A DNA stretch of 64,000 nucleotides from Macquaria australasica (GCA_005408345.1 SEMN01000018.1:186001-250000), one strand, 5' to 3'; counted from the stretch's first letter, positions 13,301 to 24,689 are shown. Notes: generated from the sequence alone by a model not told the origin. Made by a program: numbers and translations.

Positions 13301-13363
13301 CAACTGGAAACCAATGCAAAGAGGCTTATCTCTCTTGTTCTTTATATACCTATGTGTATAGAC
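10336..13363. other. Intergenic DNA, low information
   Basis: Between the probable agtpbp1 3' end and the first MITE. It holds an (ATT)n run at about 11252-11300, a GA-rich stretch near 11690-11770 that makes a spurious serine-rich reverse frame, an (ACC)n patch near 11903, and a (GT)n at 11979-12001. No gene is recognised. Confidence 0.6.
11252..11300. repeat. (ATT)n microsatellite
   Basis: Two ATT/TTA runs separated by a short ACCC interruption. Confidence 0.95.
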
Positions 13364-13682
13364 ATTAAAGGAGTACTCCAGCAATTTAGTTTTGCATGTC
13401 CATAAAGTTGAGGTACTCACAAGAGACAGATTTTTGAAAAAGAATGGTAAAAGATATCCTGACTTTTACTCTCCTGTATGGGTCACGGTCAAAAAAGGCT
13501 AGATCCTACAATTCCCATAATGCAACTCAATAGCGTCTTTCATTAGACCCTGCCTGCCTCCTAAATGTCCAGTTGCTTCAAACCTGACCCCTCCAGTTTG
13601 TAACGCAGGCTCTCTGTGAAATGTAAAAATGTAAAAATCTCTAAAAACGTCATGTGTAAAATTGGTGGACTGTCCCTTTAAT
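13364..13682. mobile_element. MITE-like element with terminal inverted repeats
   Basis: The left end reads ATTAAAGGAGTACTCCAGCA. The reverse complement of the right end reads ATTAAAGGGACAGTCCACCA. These imperfect inverted ends bound about 319 bp with no coding capacity, which fits a non-autonomous DNA transposon. The target-site duplication is unclear. From memory, TTAAAGG-ended elements are frequent in percomorph fish. Confidence 0.7.
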
Positions 13683-14020
13683 ATTTAACCAACAATTACT
13701 CTCATTAGAAGAATCAAAGGCCAGCTGACGGCACTGACACACAGCTGATGAAAAAGACTCAAGGGTCAAACATATCCTGGTGTTTTTCACTCATTTATTT
13801 TGCCTAAATACATCCGAATTAATGCCGAATTTGCTGCTGACAAACATAAAATAAAATCAAGATATAAATCTCCTACTTTAAGATTACAGTGTGTCCTAGA
13901 TAGCATCTCTCACTAGGGGGAGCCACTTCTGGTTGTGTTCTTGTAAAGCCTTTATGTGCAGCTTTTTGCAAACAGTCTACAAACACAACAGTGCGAACAT
14001 GGTGGGTTTTGTTCGCTCGT

Positions 14021-14025
<5 letters not shown>

Positions 14026-14064
<39 letters not shown>
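14026..14064. repeat. (GT)n microsatellite
   Basis: About 19 GT units with one A interruption near the left end. Confidence 0.97.
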
Positions 14065-14068
<4 letters not shown>

Positions 14069-14308
14069 AACAGAAAATTGCGGCTGGTGAAAAACTGAGA
14101 GAAGACAGCTTGACACAGATAACACATGCAAACACGCCACGTTAAAATCAAATGCCCTGCAAACATTTTCACAGAAGCTCACATGGACCCAATTTCTCTT
14201 TTGCATATCAATAGCCCTAGATAGTAGATACACACTCTCTCTCTCTCTCTCACACACACACACAGACATAATTGGTTACGTAGGGAGCAGAGCCAACTTG
14301 CACCTCTC

Positions 14309-14322
14309 GTTGCCGTGGTAAC
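14309..14322. promoter_or_regulatory. RFX X-box-like palindrome
   Basis: GTTGCCGTGGTAAC matches the RFX consensus of two inverted RGYAAC half-sites (GTTGCC and GGTAAC). It lies in intergenic DNA about 200 bp from an octamer-like POU site. Confidence 0.45.
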
Positions 14323-14514
14323 CAGAGAGACTGATTTTTCTAGAAGCACTTACTCACATCCCGTCTGTTATTCACTTGTTTGTTCATTCATTCCTCCTTT
14401 TAGCCGTTCTTTATACAACTCTCTCTCTCTCTCCCTCTCCCTCTCTTTCCCTCTCTGGTTGCTTTTCAACCCATTTCCATTCCCACCTCTCCTCCAATAA
14501 GATGCCCTCTTAGC

Positions 14515-14528
14515 ATGCATATGCAAAT
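14515..14528. promoter_or_regulatory. Octamer/POU-like site
   Basis: ATGCATATGCAAAT combines a near-complete palindromic POU dimer element (ATGCATATGCAT type) with a perfect ATGCAAAT octamer. Homeodomain-like AATTA motifs follow within 40 bp. Binding is not shown by sequence alone. Confidence 0.4.
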
Positions 14529-14827
14529 GAGGCGGATTTGAAACCAATTAAAAATAATTGAATAACGAACGGCATTGTGTCCTCAGCGGTTGGACACAGA
14601 GATAGTGGCTCAGACCCACTGACGCAACATCTGAGCAGTTACAGTGTGAGTGAATGTGTTTCTTTTCTCATCGTAGATCAATGCTTGTTCTATCAGCACA
14701 ATGGAGACTGATTTGATCATTTCATCTGTATAGGTTGACTCCTTTTCTTACTTACAACCCAAATGCAGCATTGCTTTACTACCCATCTCTTTCCACTCCT
14801 TTCCTATCTCATCCTCTTTTTCCTACA

Positions 14828-14846
14828 CCCCCCCCCCCCCCCCCCC
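14828..14846. repeat. C19 homopolymer
   Basis: Nineteen consecutive C residues, followed by CGACG and another C run. Confidence 0.95.
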
Positions 14847-17287
14847 GACGCCCCCACAGCCCTCTCCAGGGCGTATCAGGTTATCATTGGCCAACAAAGC
14901 AGGAAACAGGAAGTATATATTGCTCCATAGACAGAACTCTGGAGATACTAGACGGACGAACACACACAAACACGTACTGCACACACACACACACACCTCT
15001 ACATCAAAGAGCGCTGCTGTTTTGGAGCATGAATGTTGTCTGTTTGCAAAAAGGGGAAAGTATGTTGAAGCTCCAGAGAAGCATATCAATTATGGACAGA
15101 TTCAGAGGTACACAGCTGGCTTTCACTATATTATATTTGTTGAGAATATATTTCTCAACAGCAGTGAAGTGCCTGATACAGTTCCTGGAGACCTGCATCT
15201 CATTACACACAAGACGCAAAATTTGTTGGAAATGACATTAATGGCAGAGCATGAGAATATACAGCACATAGACAAGTGTACAAATAGACTGGAAATGAGA
15301 AAGAAATCAGGGTGTAAAGACGGGGGAAAATGTAGAGGAGAAATAACAGGAAGATAGAGAATAGAAAGGGAGATTCAGACATGTGGATAGAGGAAGAAAA
15401 AGATGCTGAGAATGAGAGAAGGTAGGAAGGGACAGCTCTATACTCTTGTGTCAGCTTTCTGTCAAAGAGAGAGAGAGATGGTGAAAGAAAAGAAAGACAA
15501 AGAGACAGCTCTAATAGTCCTGTGTCAGCGTCCAGTCAGACCCCAGACCAAGGCGACTTGGGGATGTCGATGGATGGACGCCAGCTAGGTCAACAGCCAT
15601 AACCTGCAGGGTTAACACAGGGATTTAACAGCACACTAAACACACTGTGCACATGTATGCATAAAACACACAGACACGCTTAACATAAAGCATAAAGAAT
15701 ATTGAGATCACAGGATGCCAGGGTAGAGACAACACAGTACACAGGGTACTAATGAACGAGGCAAAACGGAGAGTGAGTGGTGATGATAGATCCAGAGAGA
15801 CACACACGCAGACAGACTGGCACACACACTGTCTCAGGAGTGTAATTAATATGTAAGTTAAAGTACGTCTGCTATAGATATGAGCCCTGAGAGCTCAATG
15901 CACTGCAAGTAAAGAAAAACACAGAAGACAAGCCAATGAAGAAAGCCTCTTCACCAATCTGACGAGTTATGAAGCATCACCAAAACGCACTGTAAAAATA
16001 GAAAACACAACCAAACACAGAAACACGCTGCAAAGTCAGACGACACAAGCAAATACGAAATGCTCACAGAACAAAACAGAACTAAGCTACAAAACAAAGT
16101 CTCTGTTGTTTTAGTTGTGGCTCATGGAGGTACTTACACCGCTGACATAGTGTGACACAGCTTATGTGAGCCTTTGCCCCATTCGGGACTCAGGGAAGCG
16201 GCTGTGTGCTGCTCTTTCACGGAGGTGGGGCGGTTAACCAGGCGTACATTTGCCAAACCAACCAGTTAGTCCTCATCCTTGAAGTCTTTTCTCTTGTAAA
16301 CCCGAATAATAATATCTGAAAACACCTCTGATAAAGCATACATCTGACCTTTGTATCGCTTGTCCAAGTTTAGTTTTCTAGTGTGGTGTCTTCTTTGCTT
16401 CATTGCGGTGTGCCATATCGTAATGTGCTCATCTCTGCCCCCTGAGGCCGGACGGTTGACGGCTGGTGAGACCGGCAACTGAAGTAGGAGGTACTTTTTT
16501 TTCCTCAACGGCCACAAGAGGCAACAATGAGACCATTCAACACTCGGAAACAAACTTTAACAAGTGATACAAAGTTGAGATTTATGCTTTACTGGAAGTA
16601 TGTTTAAACAGTATTTCTCAGTTTTACAAGAGAAAAGATATTTAAGGATGAAGACTAAGTGGTGGTTTCTGCAAATATATGTCTGGTTAACTGCCTCACC
16701 TCTGTTGAAGAGCAGCGCTAAGTTAGCCTGTGCACCATATTCACCTACTTTAAATGAAATGTACTGCAGGTAGCTGTAATAATATCTGAGTCATGTATTT
16801 AGTATGTTAAAAGTGAAATACACTCAAATCATTAGCTAATTGTCTATTAACTATTAACGGGTAGTGAACTTCAGTAAGAGTCTGTATTTGGTTATATTGT
16901 CTTTGTAATCCATCCTTTCCTGTATGTATGCATCTAAACTGTTAATGTAAAAGTGCAAACAATAATAATTATTTAAAGCCAGTTTTTACAGCATCCTTCA
17001 TCTGTGTGTGCATATATCTTTAATTGACAGAGGTAATTGTCAAAGGAGAGATGGATGACGAAGGAATCTTAAACAGATGATAGCAGCAACAAGGAGTCTG
17101 TTGGGAATTCAGGTGTGTGACAGGTGACAGACAGGCTTGTTTAAGACCCAAGCATCCCTGACCTGACCAATCAATCAAAATCTCCTTTTCAAAGTCTGAA
17201 CACGTACTTTTTTCAGATCTAACGTGGCTGTAGATAGGGAGTGAATTCTGGTTTCCTCCAGTGTTTTTCTTAAAACAATAGGGATAT

Positions 17288-17773
17288 ATGACATCATTTC
17301 TGCTAATGCTGTGTCTTCTCCCCCTAGCTGTCAATCAAAACATCTCTAATCCCCCAAAGGCTAAAATATGTGACCTCCTGCGTGACCCCCCGAAGACTGA
17401 CAGAGTGACTGTCAAGGTAATAGGTAGCTTCCAATCCCATCAGCAAAGAAGTAGCAGTTGTGTGACCCTCCTCCAAGATTTAGGAGGTAATTTAAGGATT
17501 GAGGCGGGCAGCCGGTACTCGACTGCCGCAACTGACAGGAGAGTTGTTATCGATGCAGAAGGCAGAGATGAGATGAGGGGTGAATTCCTGACTGAAAGAG
17601 CTTCAAAGCACTTTGGCATGTTAAGAGCAAAGACTCACAGGAGCCACAATACATCAGAGCGTGTGTACAATACAACAAGCTCCACTGAACATAAAATACA
17701 ATACGTGAACCTGACAATAACACATGCAGAGCCGGATCACAGTTTTACTGACTTCATTCACAAGCCAGAGTGA
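17288..17773 (+). CDS. Orphan open reading frame, 161 codons (doubtful)
   Basis: I do not recognise this frame. It starts MTSFLLMLCLLPLAVNQN, which resembles a signal peptide, and is not low-complexity. Later it carries several N-x-S/T sites (for example NTSE and NTTSS). An acceptor-like TTCTCCCCCTAG ends at 17327, and an AAG/GTAATA donor-like site lies after 17416, so an 89-bp exon is also conceivable. Frames of this length are expected by chance once or twice in 64 kb of this composition. There is no promoter or homology, so it is probably not a gene. Confidence 0.12.
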   Translation: MTSFLLMLCLLPLAVNQNISNPPKAKICDLLRDPPKTDRVTVKVIGSFQSHQQRSSSCVTLLQDLGGNLRIEAGSRYSTAATDRRVVIDAEGRDEMRGEFLTERASKHFGMLRAKTHRSHNTSERVYNTTSSTEHKIQYVNLTITHAEPDHSFTDFIHKPE

Positions 17774-17884
17774 TTGAACTCGCGTAAGAAAAAAAAAATC
17801 AACATTGTTGGATTTATTGTTAATTCGTCAAATGAGGAAAGGTGCATATACAAAATTAACCCGAGTTCTTGTGCTGTTTTTAAA

Positions 17885-19030
17885 TGAATTGTTTGACATT
17901 TTGGTAAAATATGGTTATTTGCTCTTTTTCCAGGAGTGGGCTGAGATGATACCACTTTCATGTCTGTGTGTTAAAGGTTGGGTAGGCAGTATTGTTATGG
18001 CGTCATTGGCCAAAAAATCCATAATAACTGTGCAGCATATTGTAATTCAAGTGGTCAGAGCACAAACCTCTTCTTCAGCTTGGCTACTTGGCTCTGTTTT
18101 CAGACTTTAGAAAATCTATCCCGTGACGAGAGACTTTAGCCAATCACCAAGTTATTTCAGAGAGACGGTGCGTTTGTATTGGCAGACACGCGTACACGTC
18201 CCTTCAGACGGTGAAAGCCTGATTCAATGGTGGAAAATCCTGCTGAAAATCCTGCAACTTGTGATAAATTTCCAATACCTCCCTTGCCTGCAGCAGCTTA
18301 TAGTACAAAACAACACGTCCCTGCTCCACACAGAGCTTCGGGCTCGATGCCATGGTGCTCGTATCGATGTGGCAAAGAGGCATGATGACAAACAGTGGGG
18401 AATAACTTTTGACGGGGGACAGTGGTGTGTGTGTGTGGTGTACTAGCCTCTCATCCTGCTGCTGGACAGCGTTGCAGCTGCCTCTGAAGCCTGGGGCGCT
18501 CTGCTCTGTGGCCGCAAAGCGGGAGTGACCGCGGTCTCGGTGAGGCTCTCGCCGTGGAGAGCAAGCCCCACGAGGGATACGGTTTCACATGGGAACCGAC
18601 TCCTTCTGCTGCCGGTCGAAGTTGTGGGTTTGGTGGGAGGGGCTTAGCGGAGTGATACGAGGCAGCATAGAGAGAGGCGGAAGGTTTTGCCTAGGTTGCA
18701 CAGATTTTGCCTACCCCAGCTTTATGGTATATGTATGTATGTTATAGTATAGAGCTGGAGGAAGGAGGCGATTAGCTTAGTTTAGCACAAGGACTGAAAG
18801 CATAGCAAAACAATTAGCCTGATTCTCTGCAAAGTTTAAAAATATGCCTACCAGCACCTGTAAAGCTGATTAATTAACACATTTTATCATGTTTGTTTAA
18901 TCTGTACAAAAATACAAATGTAAAAAGGACAGGTTGTGGTTTTATGGGAAGTTACGGTCAACAAAAAACTACTTTAACTATTTCTTGGCAAACAACTGCC
19001 ACTGGACACAGTTGTGCAACAGTGAGGTTT
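17885..19030. mobile_element. Older dispersed repeat split by a younger insertion
   Basis: The left piece (about 17885-17970) has GTTTGACATTTTGG and ends ACCACTTTCATGTCTGTGTG. The right piece (about 18735-19030) resumes with GAGCTGGAGG, then TTAGCTTAGTTTAGCACAAG, ATGCCTACCAGCACCTGTAA and GACAGGTTGTGGTTTTATGG. A copy at about 56545-56930 carries GTTTGACATTTGG, GTAGCTGGAG, TTAGCTTAGCTTAGCACAAA and the rest without the 750-bp insert. The family is a quasi-palindromic element abundant in percomorphs (from memory). Outer borders are approximate. Confidence 0.65.
17971..18724. mobile_element. MITE-like element with TIRs, inserted in another repeat
   Basis: The left end TTAAAGGTTGGGTAGGCA pairs with the reverse complement of the right end, TAAAGCTGGGGTAGGCA. 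The roughly 754 bp between lack a transposase but are CpG-rich and GC-rich toward the right (about 18340-18660). Its position inside the older repeat shows it moved later. The target-site duplication could not be fixed; a short TTA/TTTA is possible. Confidence 0.7.
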
Positions 19031-20613
19031 AGGAAGCACTGTAGGCTGGGACACTTTGCACAGAACTGCTGGGCACACTTGTACACCCATGAAATTGTTA
19101 AAGCATGTAACTACATTGATCTTCATGTACACATTAAACAAACAAAATGCATATGAATTAAGATGTGCTGAGCTTGGCTAATCACCTCTTAGCCGCAGCT
19201 CCGTACTTGATGCAGATACATAAGACTGATATCAATCTCACTCCCTGAAAGAACGCAAACTATTACTCTAATGCATTAACACATTTTTTGGGCCATTTTG
19301 GGGCAGCGGAAACAAGTTGTAATCACAACACATTTAATTACACCCACTGTGCTAATATTAGTTGTGTCTTTTTCTTACTTACAACCTTTTCTGGAGTTCG
19401 AAGGACCTCCATCCTTCATGGAACAGGATCTGGAAAGTTTGGCTTCAATATACACATGTAGCAAGTACATTGTTTTGTAAGTAGGTCACTTTTCTGTTTC
19501 CGCATTAACAGGTTAGATGAGGACAACCTCGCTGTAGAGGTTGAGAAATGTAAGGAGAGAGAAAAGCATGTTTAGATGGAGAGTCAGAGGGCGAGAGCAG
19601 GAATATCCAGAAAGACACGCATCCCTGCAGAGATTCTTTCATATTCTGCATTTGTGGAATTAAAGTTTAAAGATTTAAAGGTATATGAATCAGCAAACCG
19701 TCTCCATGAATTAGTAAAATCCTACTGAAATCATGTGACGTAGCATGCTATGTGTTTGTTTACCCTTTTGCACCTGTGGCTTAGTCATTCTAATTACATC
19801 CATTGATGACTCTTTTCCTGCTTCTCTAGAAATGAGAGTTAAGGGTTTAATTAGTCCTCCATGACCCTCATCAGAGCCAGTCTACCTCAATAACACTCGC
19901 CTCAATCAAAGGGAACAATAAGCACATGCAGGTGCACACAAATGCAAATGGCTGGGCCCTTCCAAGGGGGTGTACGCATGCGCACTCATGCACACACACT
20001 CACACACAAAAACACACACAGACTCATAAGCTCACTTGGGGCAGAGGTCCCCTCAGGATTAGTCAATTATTAAGCGGTCTATCCCTCTAAGAAAGAGTGT
20101 TATTGATTGATTATCACTATAGGTTTAATAATTTAGTTGTTTTAATAGCAGAGATATGGAAAGAGAGGAAAATATGAACAGTCAGGGACAGGGGTGGAGC
20201 CAGAGGAGGAGGAGGAAGAGGAGAAAGGGGACAAATGGAGACGACGTAATGGAAAAGGAAAGGAAGAAAAGCAGGAGAGCAGTGAAAAGATGAGGGGTGG
20301 AAAAGAAGAGCTGAATGGCAATGAGCCTGTGGACACTGAAAGAAACCCCCGGACTGAAACTCTGGATGGACGAAATGAAACAGAAATTCCCATCTTTCCT
20401 TCAGCATCTTCTGTTGATGTTCCCTTGTGCAAGTCACTTTTCCCCTTTTCAGTGGAGCGGCCGCAGTGTATGAATGTATCCCTTCTTTCCCTGAGCGAGA
20501 GGAAAATGTGTGATTTGTTCTCAATCAGAATAATATAATAAGCTTGAGTGTAGCAGCAGGAAATAATAGCTGAGGGCGTCACAAAAGAATGAGTCAAAAA
20601 ATTCATCAAAACA
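19031..20613. other. Intergenic DNA, no gene seen
   Basis: AT-rich sequence with a (CA)n patch near 19990-20020 and a GA-rich purine stretch at about 20190-20290 that generates spurious long frames. The part at about 19740-19930 is rich in ATTA/TAAT motifs and could be a conserved noncoding element, but this cannot be judged without other genomes. Confidence 0.4.
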
Positions 20614-21098
20614 TCTAGGGCCGCAACTTATGCCAATTATTTTCTCGACTAATTGATCAAATGTTTTGGTCAAATTGTTCTATAAAATGAAAAAACAAAA
20701 GAGAAAAGTCAGATTATCTCTGACAAAGGTCTTTGTGACCAAAGCAAAGGTGCATGTTTTGTTCTTTCTTCATTGCTGTTTTTTTTTTCATCCAGCACCT
20801 TCTTGTTTTGTGGTAGCGTTCAGTAGTTTGGGGAAGGTTTTATGTCATAAAATAATAAATAATAAATAAATAATGTCTATCACTATGACATCTTCAACTG
20901 TGTTGTTTTGTCTGACCAAAAGGCCAAAACCTAAAAATATTCAGTTTAATATTAAATAAAACAGAGACAGCAAATCATCATATTGGAGAAACTGGAAGCA
21001 GTAAATGGTTGGACTTTTTGCTTGAAATTTGACTTAAACTGTTATTAAATACATTTCAGTCAGCTAATCAAGCAATCAATTCATTATTTCAGCTCTAA
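20614..21098 (-). repeat. Dispersed teleost repeat, near-complete copy 3 (reverse)
   Basis: It begins CTAGGGCCGCAACTTATGCC and ends CATTATTTCAGCTCTAAA, which is its imperfect inverted end. Inside are TTTTGTCTGACCAAAAGGCC and GGAGAAACTGGAAGCAGTAA, the reverse complement of the GGTTCCAGCTTCT core seen elsewhere. This is the most complete of four copies and contains a T-rich insertion around 20770-20870. Confidence 0.7.
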
Positions 21099-22140
21099 AT
21101 ACATCCACTGGTATCAGTATTAGTGCACACTCTCTGGCATAGAAATTTGGATTTGCTTCATTAGTGATATTAAAAATAAAAAATCAGCAAGTTGTTTAGC
21201 AATTAGAGCCTAATCACACTGTCATCATGAGATCATCTGCACGCTATTAGCTTCTCGTACAATCAGCACCCCTGAAATTAATGTCAACATGGCTTAAAGG
21301 TCGAGTCCGGGAGTTCACAGATATCATTACACACACTGGTTGTTTCAGTGTAGTTTTACCAAACCAATACGCTCTGCTGTTTTTGATTATTCTTTTATGT
21401 GTTGACACTGAATTTAGGATGTTGTGCGCGTGCATCCTCCCTCTCTCTGTTTCGTCCTCCATGCTCGTCTTTCGGGCCTCAATTTCAATTCTTCTCATGG
21501 TTCATCACTGCTCCCGAGTCGGGCTGTGTGAAAGGGATTGTGTGATTTGTGAAAATACTAAGACAACAGGTCAGCCACCCTTATACCTGCACTTTAAATC
21601 CGTGGCATTTTGTCCAGTGTGTTTCTCCTTGTTAAAAATGCATGAACCGACTGTACAGGAGAGGCTCTCCAGCCCCGAGAAGCACCGCTTGCCTGAAAAA
21701 TTCATGAAAAAGGGTTTTTATCCCCCACTGTTTTGTAAAGGTGGAGAAGAAGAGGAGAGTGTCGTCCGATGTTGACAAGCGGTGCATCCCTGACCCCGTT
21801 AGTCCAGAACCAAAACATGTTGGCCCTTAAGCACACACACACACACACAAACACACACAGACATGTAAAAACACACACACACACACCTTGTAGGAGCTTA
21901 TGTGCTTGTTCACCTATTGTTCTGTAATATCATCAGATGTTATCAAGTCCTCATGGGCTTATCCTCCAAACAAAGATAGAAAGCAAGAGACAGACTAGGA
22001 TAATTCTGCTTTATTACAATTTGGGATTATCTTTGTAGTGTATTTTTGGTAATAATAACATTGTATTCAGCAAGTTAATCGCTAAAATTTGGGAACAAGG
22101 CAGCAACACAAAAGAGTCCAATGCTCTTTTAATATTTTGA
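21099..22140. other. Intergenic DNA, no gene seen
   Basis: Contains a broken (CA)n at about 21834-21885. The reading frame at 21281-21775 is cysteine-rich but has no recognisable domain and is treated as chance. Confidence 0.5.
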
Positions 22141-22182
22141 GTGCATAAGTGCGTTCACACTGGTAAGTATGGCAAAATTATG

Positions 22183-22480
22183 TACACGAAACGGTCAGAA
22201 AGTTGAGCGTGGAGCGCTGCACACTTCTCACCCTCAACAGTCGCCATCTTGGCCACGTAGCGGAAGGGGAGGGCCCCCAACGTATGAAAATGGCGGCCAC
22301 AGTTGCGATTGTTACGGCAAAAAGTAAAAGAACGTTAATTTTTCATTCATTTTTAATATAACTGAATTGTAGTCAAGTGAGCAAACAAGCTGGCAGATAT
22401 TTCGGCGTGCGACAATCGCTCCGCCCGGTTGCAATCCGCCATTAAAAAGAAGAAGAAGAAGATGACGACAAACAAAGGTT
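22183..22480. promoter_or_regulatory. CpG-rich, promoter-like patch with paired YY1 motifs
   Basis: It holds CGCCATCTTGG (22242-22252) and AAAATGGCGGCC (22287-22298), two YY1-type sites on opposite strands. Between them are GCGGAAGG (ETS-like) and several CpGs, in otherwise AT-rich DNA. No gene starts nearby on either strand, so it may be a relic promoter or part of an unidentified transposon. Confidence 0.3.
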
Positions 22481-24559
22481 GCGATCGTCATTTCCAGTAA
22501 GCACACAACAGCAGAATTTGATTTGAGACAACACTACCCTGTCAAAATTAACGAAGCTTTTAAGAGCTTCAGAGATTGTTTTGTTAAGACTGTCCTCCCA
22601 AGAAAAGTGACAGCATCAGTTGTTTCAGCAAATGGCAATAAAAAAGGTCTTCTAGTGGCCATAGTAAACTCAGTTTACAGAACGACCTGGTTGAACACTG
22701 ATCGATGGAACTAACACCGTTTTTTGGTGCAATGAGGGATTATTCTTGGGTGCGCTTGCTTTCGGTTTTACCTCCACATAAAAAGGGTTTAGATAATCTG
22801 GCTCGGTTGTTGGCTTGTTAATCAACCTGTCTGATCATCTGACTGTGTTTCTTGACCCCTTCGTTGTAGCGATGCTGCACTATTCCCAGATCTCATTAAC
22901 GTCTTTGGTGGGTACAATGTTGACATAACCGATTAGAAAGATCACCAAAACTACAGACATGTTGGCATTTTTTCTTTGTGTCCATATACACACAAAGCCA
23001 TTATTAAATGAAGCTGTTGAGTCTCATTTCCCCTGTCAGTGAGCGCTGTTTTAAAGTCTTGTGGTTTAGCCGCGGAGCTGTGAGCCAAGTCTACTAACTG
23101 TCCCACTGAGGCTGCCGAGGTTCAAACCCCAAATATACCGCCGCTCTGCTCCGCTCTCCTCCCCTGACCACAACTCCTAGCTGCCCCAACACCACTCACA
23201 CACAAATAAGATGCATCCACAAGACCTACAATTCATGAACCAGGTAACAGTTTTGCCCTTAACACTCACCGCACTCACACATGCGTCCGTACAAACAAAC
23301 AAACACACGCACACACCAGCACATCCGTCCTCCCTTGGCAGTACAGGAGAGTCACTGGTGTGATTGCATTATTGATTGCCCTGGATATGTTTTTTTTTTT
23401 TTTCTTCCTTCTTAAAAGCATTTAGCAATCTGGCAATTAGTTAGAGCTTAATGTAGGATGTCAAAACAGTGCTATTGATCCAGCGGGGCAAGGAGGAAAG
23501 ATTGATCAGTCAACTCATTACGTTGCTGGCGCTGCCTCGTCATAAACACTCCAGATGAGACTCCATCAAAAGCCCATCCCTCGTTCGCTGGCTCTCTTCT
23601 GCTGCTTGCTCCATCGCTCTCTCTGCATCATGCTCCCCAGTGTTTTCTGTTGTTGGCTCCTGATGCCTGATTGCACTGTCTGCACCTGGTTTGAGTTCGG
23701 CCTTATTTTTTGTTCTGCTTGTAATTGCTCTCTTGCTATTTGTCCTTTATTCGATTGATTGTTTTCTCTCTCTGTCGCTCCCTCCTTTCTTTGTCTTTCT
23801 GTCATCAGTGTGTTTATTGTAACCTATTAGCAAACAATTTATTTCCATCTTTTCTCCCAGCATTTCAGTTTCTACCCTCCATCTCTCCTCTCATTATGTT
23901 TCTCTCTCTGTTTCTTCGTCCCCACCGCTCCTCTAAAATCCAACGTCTCCGTGTGCAACAGGAAATATCCAAGCATTTATCATTAAAATCTCAGAAAGGG
24001 CAAATTAAGTTGATTTAGTTTAGTTTGCGTCACTCACATCAATTCATTAGTCAATCATATGAAAATCAGGCAGTTGCAGACACACTTGATTCAATTTGCA
24101 ATAACACACGGCTCAGCAGTCATTTCAGAGTGTCGTATTGTTCAGCGGACAGACGCTAAGCTCATTAAAGGTGGCACAAGCTGCAAAATAATGAGGGCTG
24201 GCATTTATCAAGCACTTCACAGTCTGAATTTTGATTAAAGCGTTTTTTGTTTTTTTTCCACATCCGCATAATTAAATGTTCAGCAGATCTTTACAGAACA
24301 GGTGGGTTAGAATAAAAGGTTAAAATGAGGTGATCAAAAAACAAACAAACGTTTGGTTATCTTACCGGCCGTAATGTATAATTTATATTTTTGTTGTACG
24401 TAATACATTAAAGGAATAGTTTAACATTTTGGGAAGTAAGAGTTTCAGTGGCCTCTGATTGAAGGTTTCAAGTCTGTTGCACTCTGATATCACTGGTGCA
24501 CTGTAAAAAAAGAAAAAACTTCTAGGCAACTCACTTAAATGAAATGGTCGTCTCTGGAT

Positions 24560-24689
24560 GGTAACCCTAAATTTGCGAAACTTGAACTGAGTCTTGTGTT
24601 AAAAAGCCTAACCCAGTAGTTCTGGTGTATAACTAACCAAACTGCGACCGTTTCACAAATCTCGCAAGTTTCACAAATCTAGGGTTACC
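24560..24689. repeat. Imperfect inverted repeat (25-bp arms)
   Basis: The left arm at 24560-24584 begins GGTAACCCTAAATTTGCG. The right arm at 24665-24689 is its reverse complement with two mismatches. The spacer is about 80 bp. The arms can be extended outward with weaker matching. Confidence 0.75.

Larger units (their letters stand above)
13683..17884. other. Intergenic DNA with microsatellites and a regulatory-looking block
   Basis: Contains a (GT)19 at 14026-14064, a TC/CA run at 14231-14263, an X-box-like palindrome at 14309, an octamer-like site at 14515, a 19-base C run at 14828 and a 161-codon orphan frame at 17288. A stretch at about 16090-16560 looks non-random (CpG-containing) but I cannot name it. 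Confidence 0.5.

Noticed and set aside
20117..20609. Overlapping frames of 114-155 codons on both strands
   Set aside because: They cover a purine-rich stretch and run in several frames at once, the signature of biased composition, not coding.
23060..23180. tRNA-derived SINE suggested by a GGTTCAAACCC B-box-like motif
   Set aside because: The A-box match is poor and no tRNA-like fold or poly(A)/microsatellite tail could be traced.
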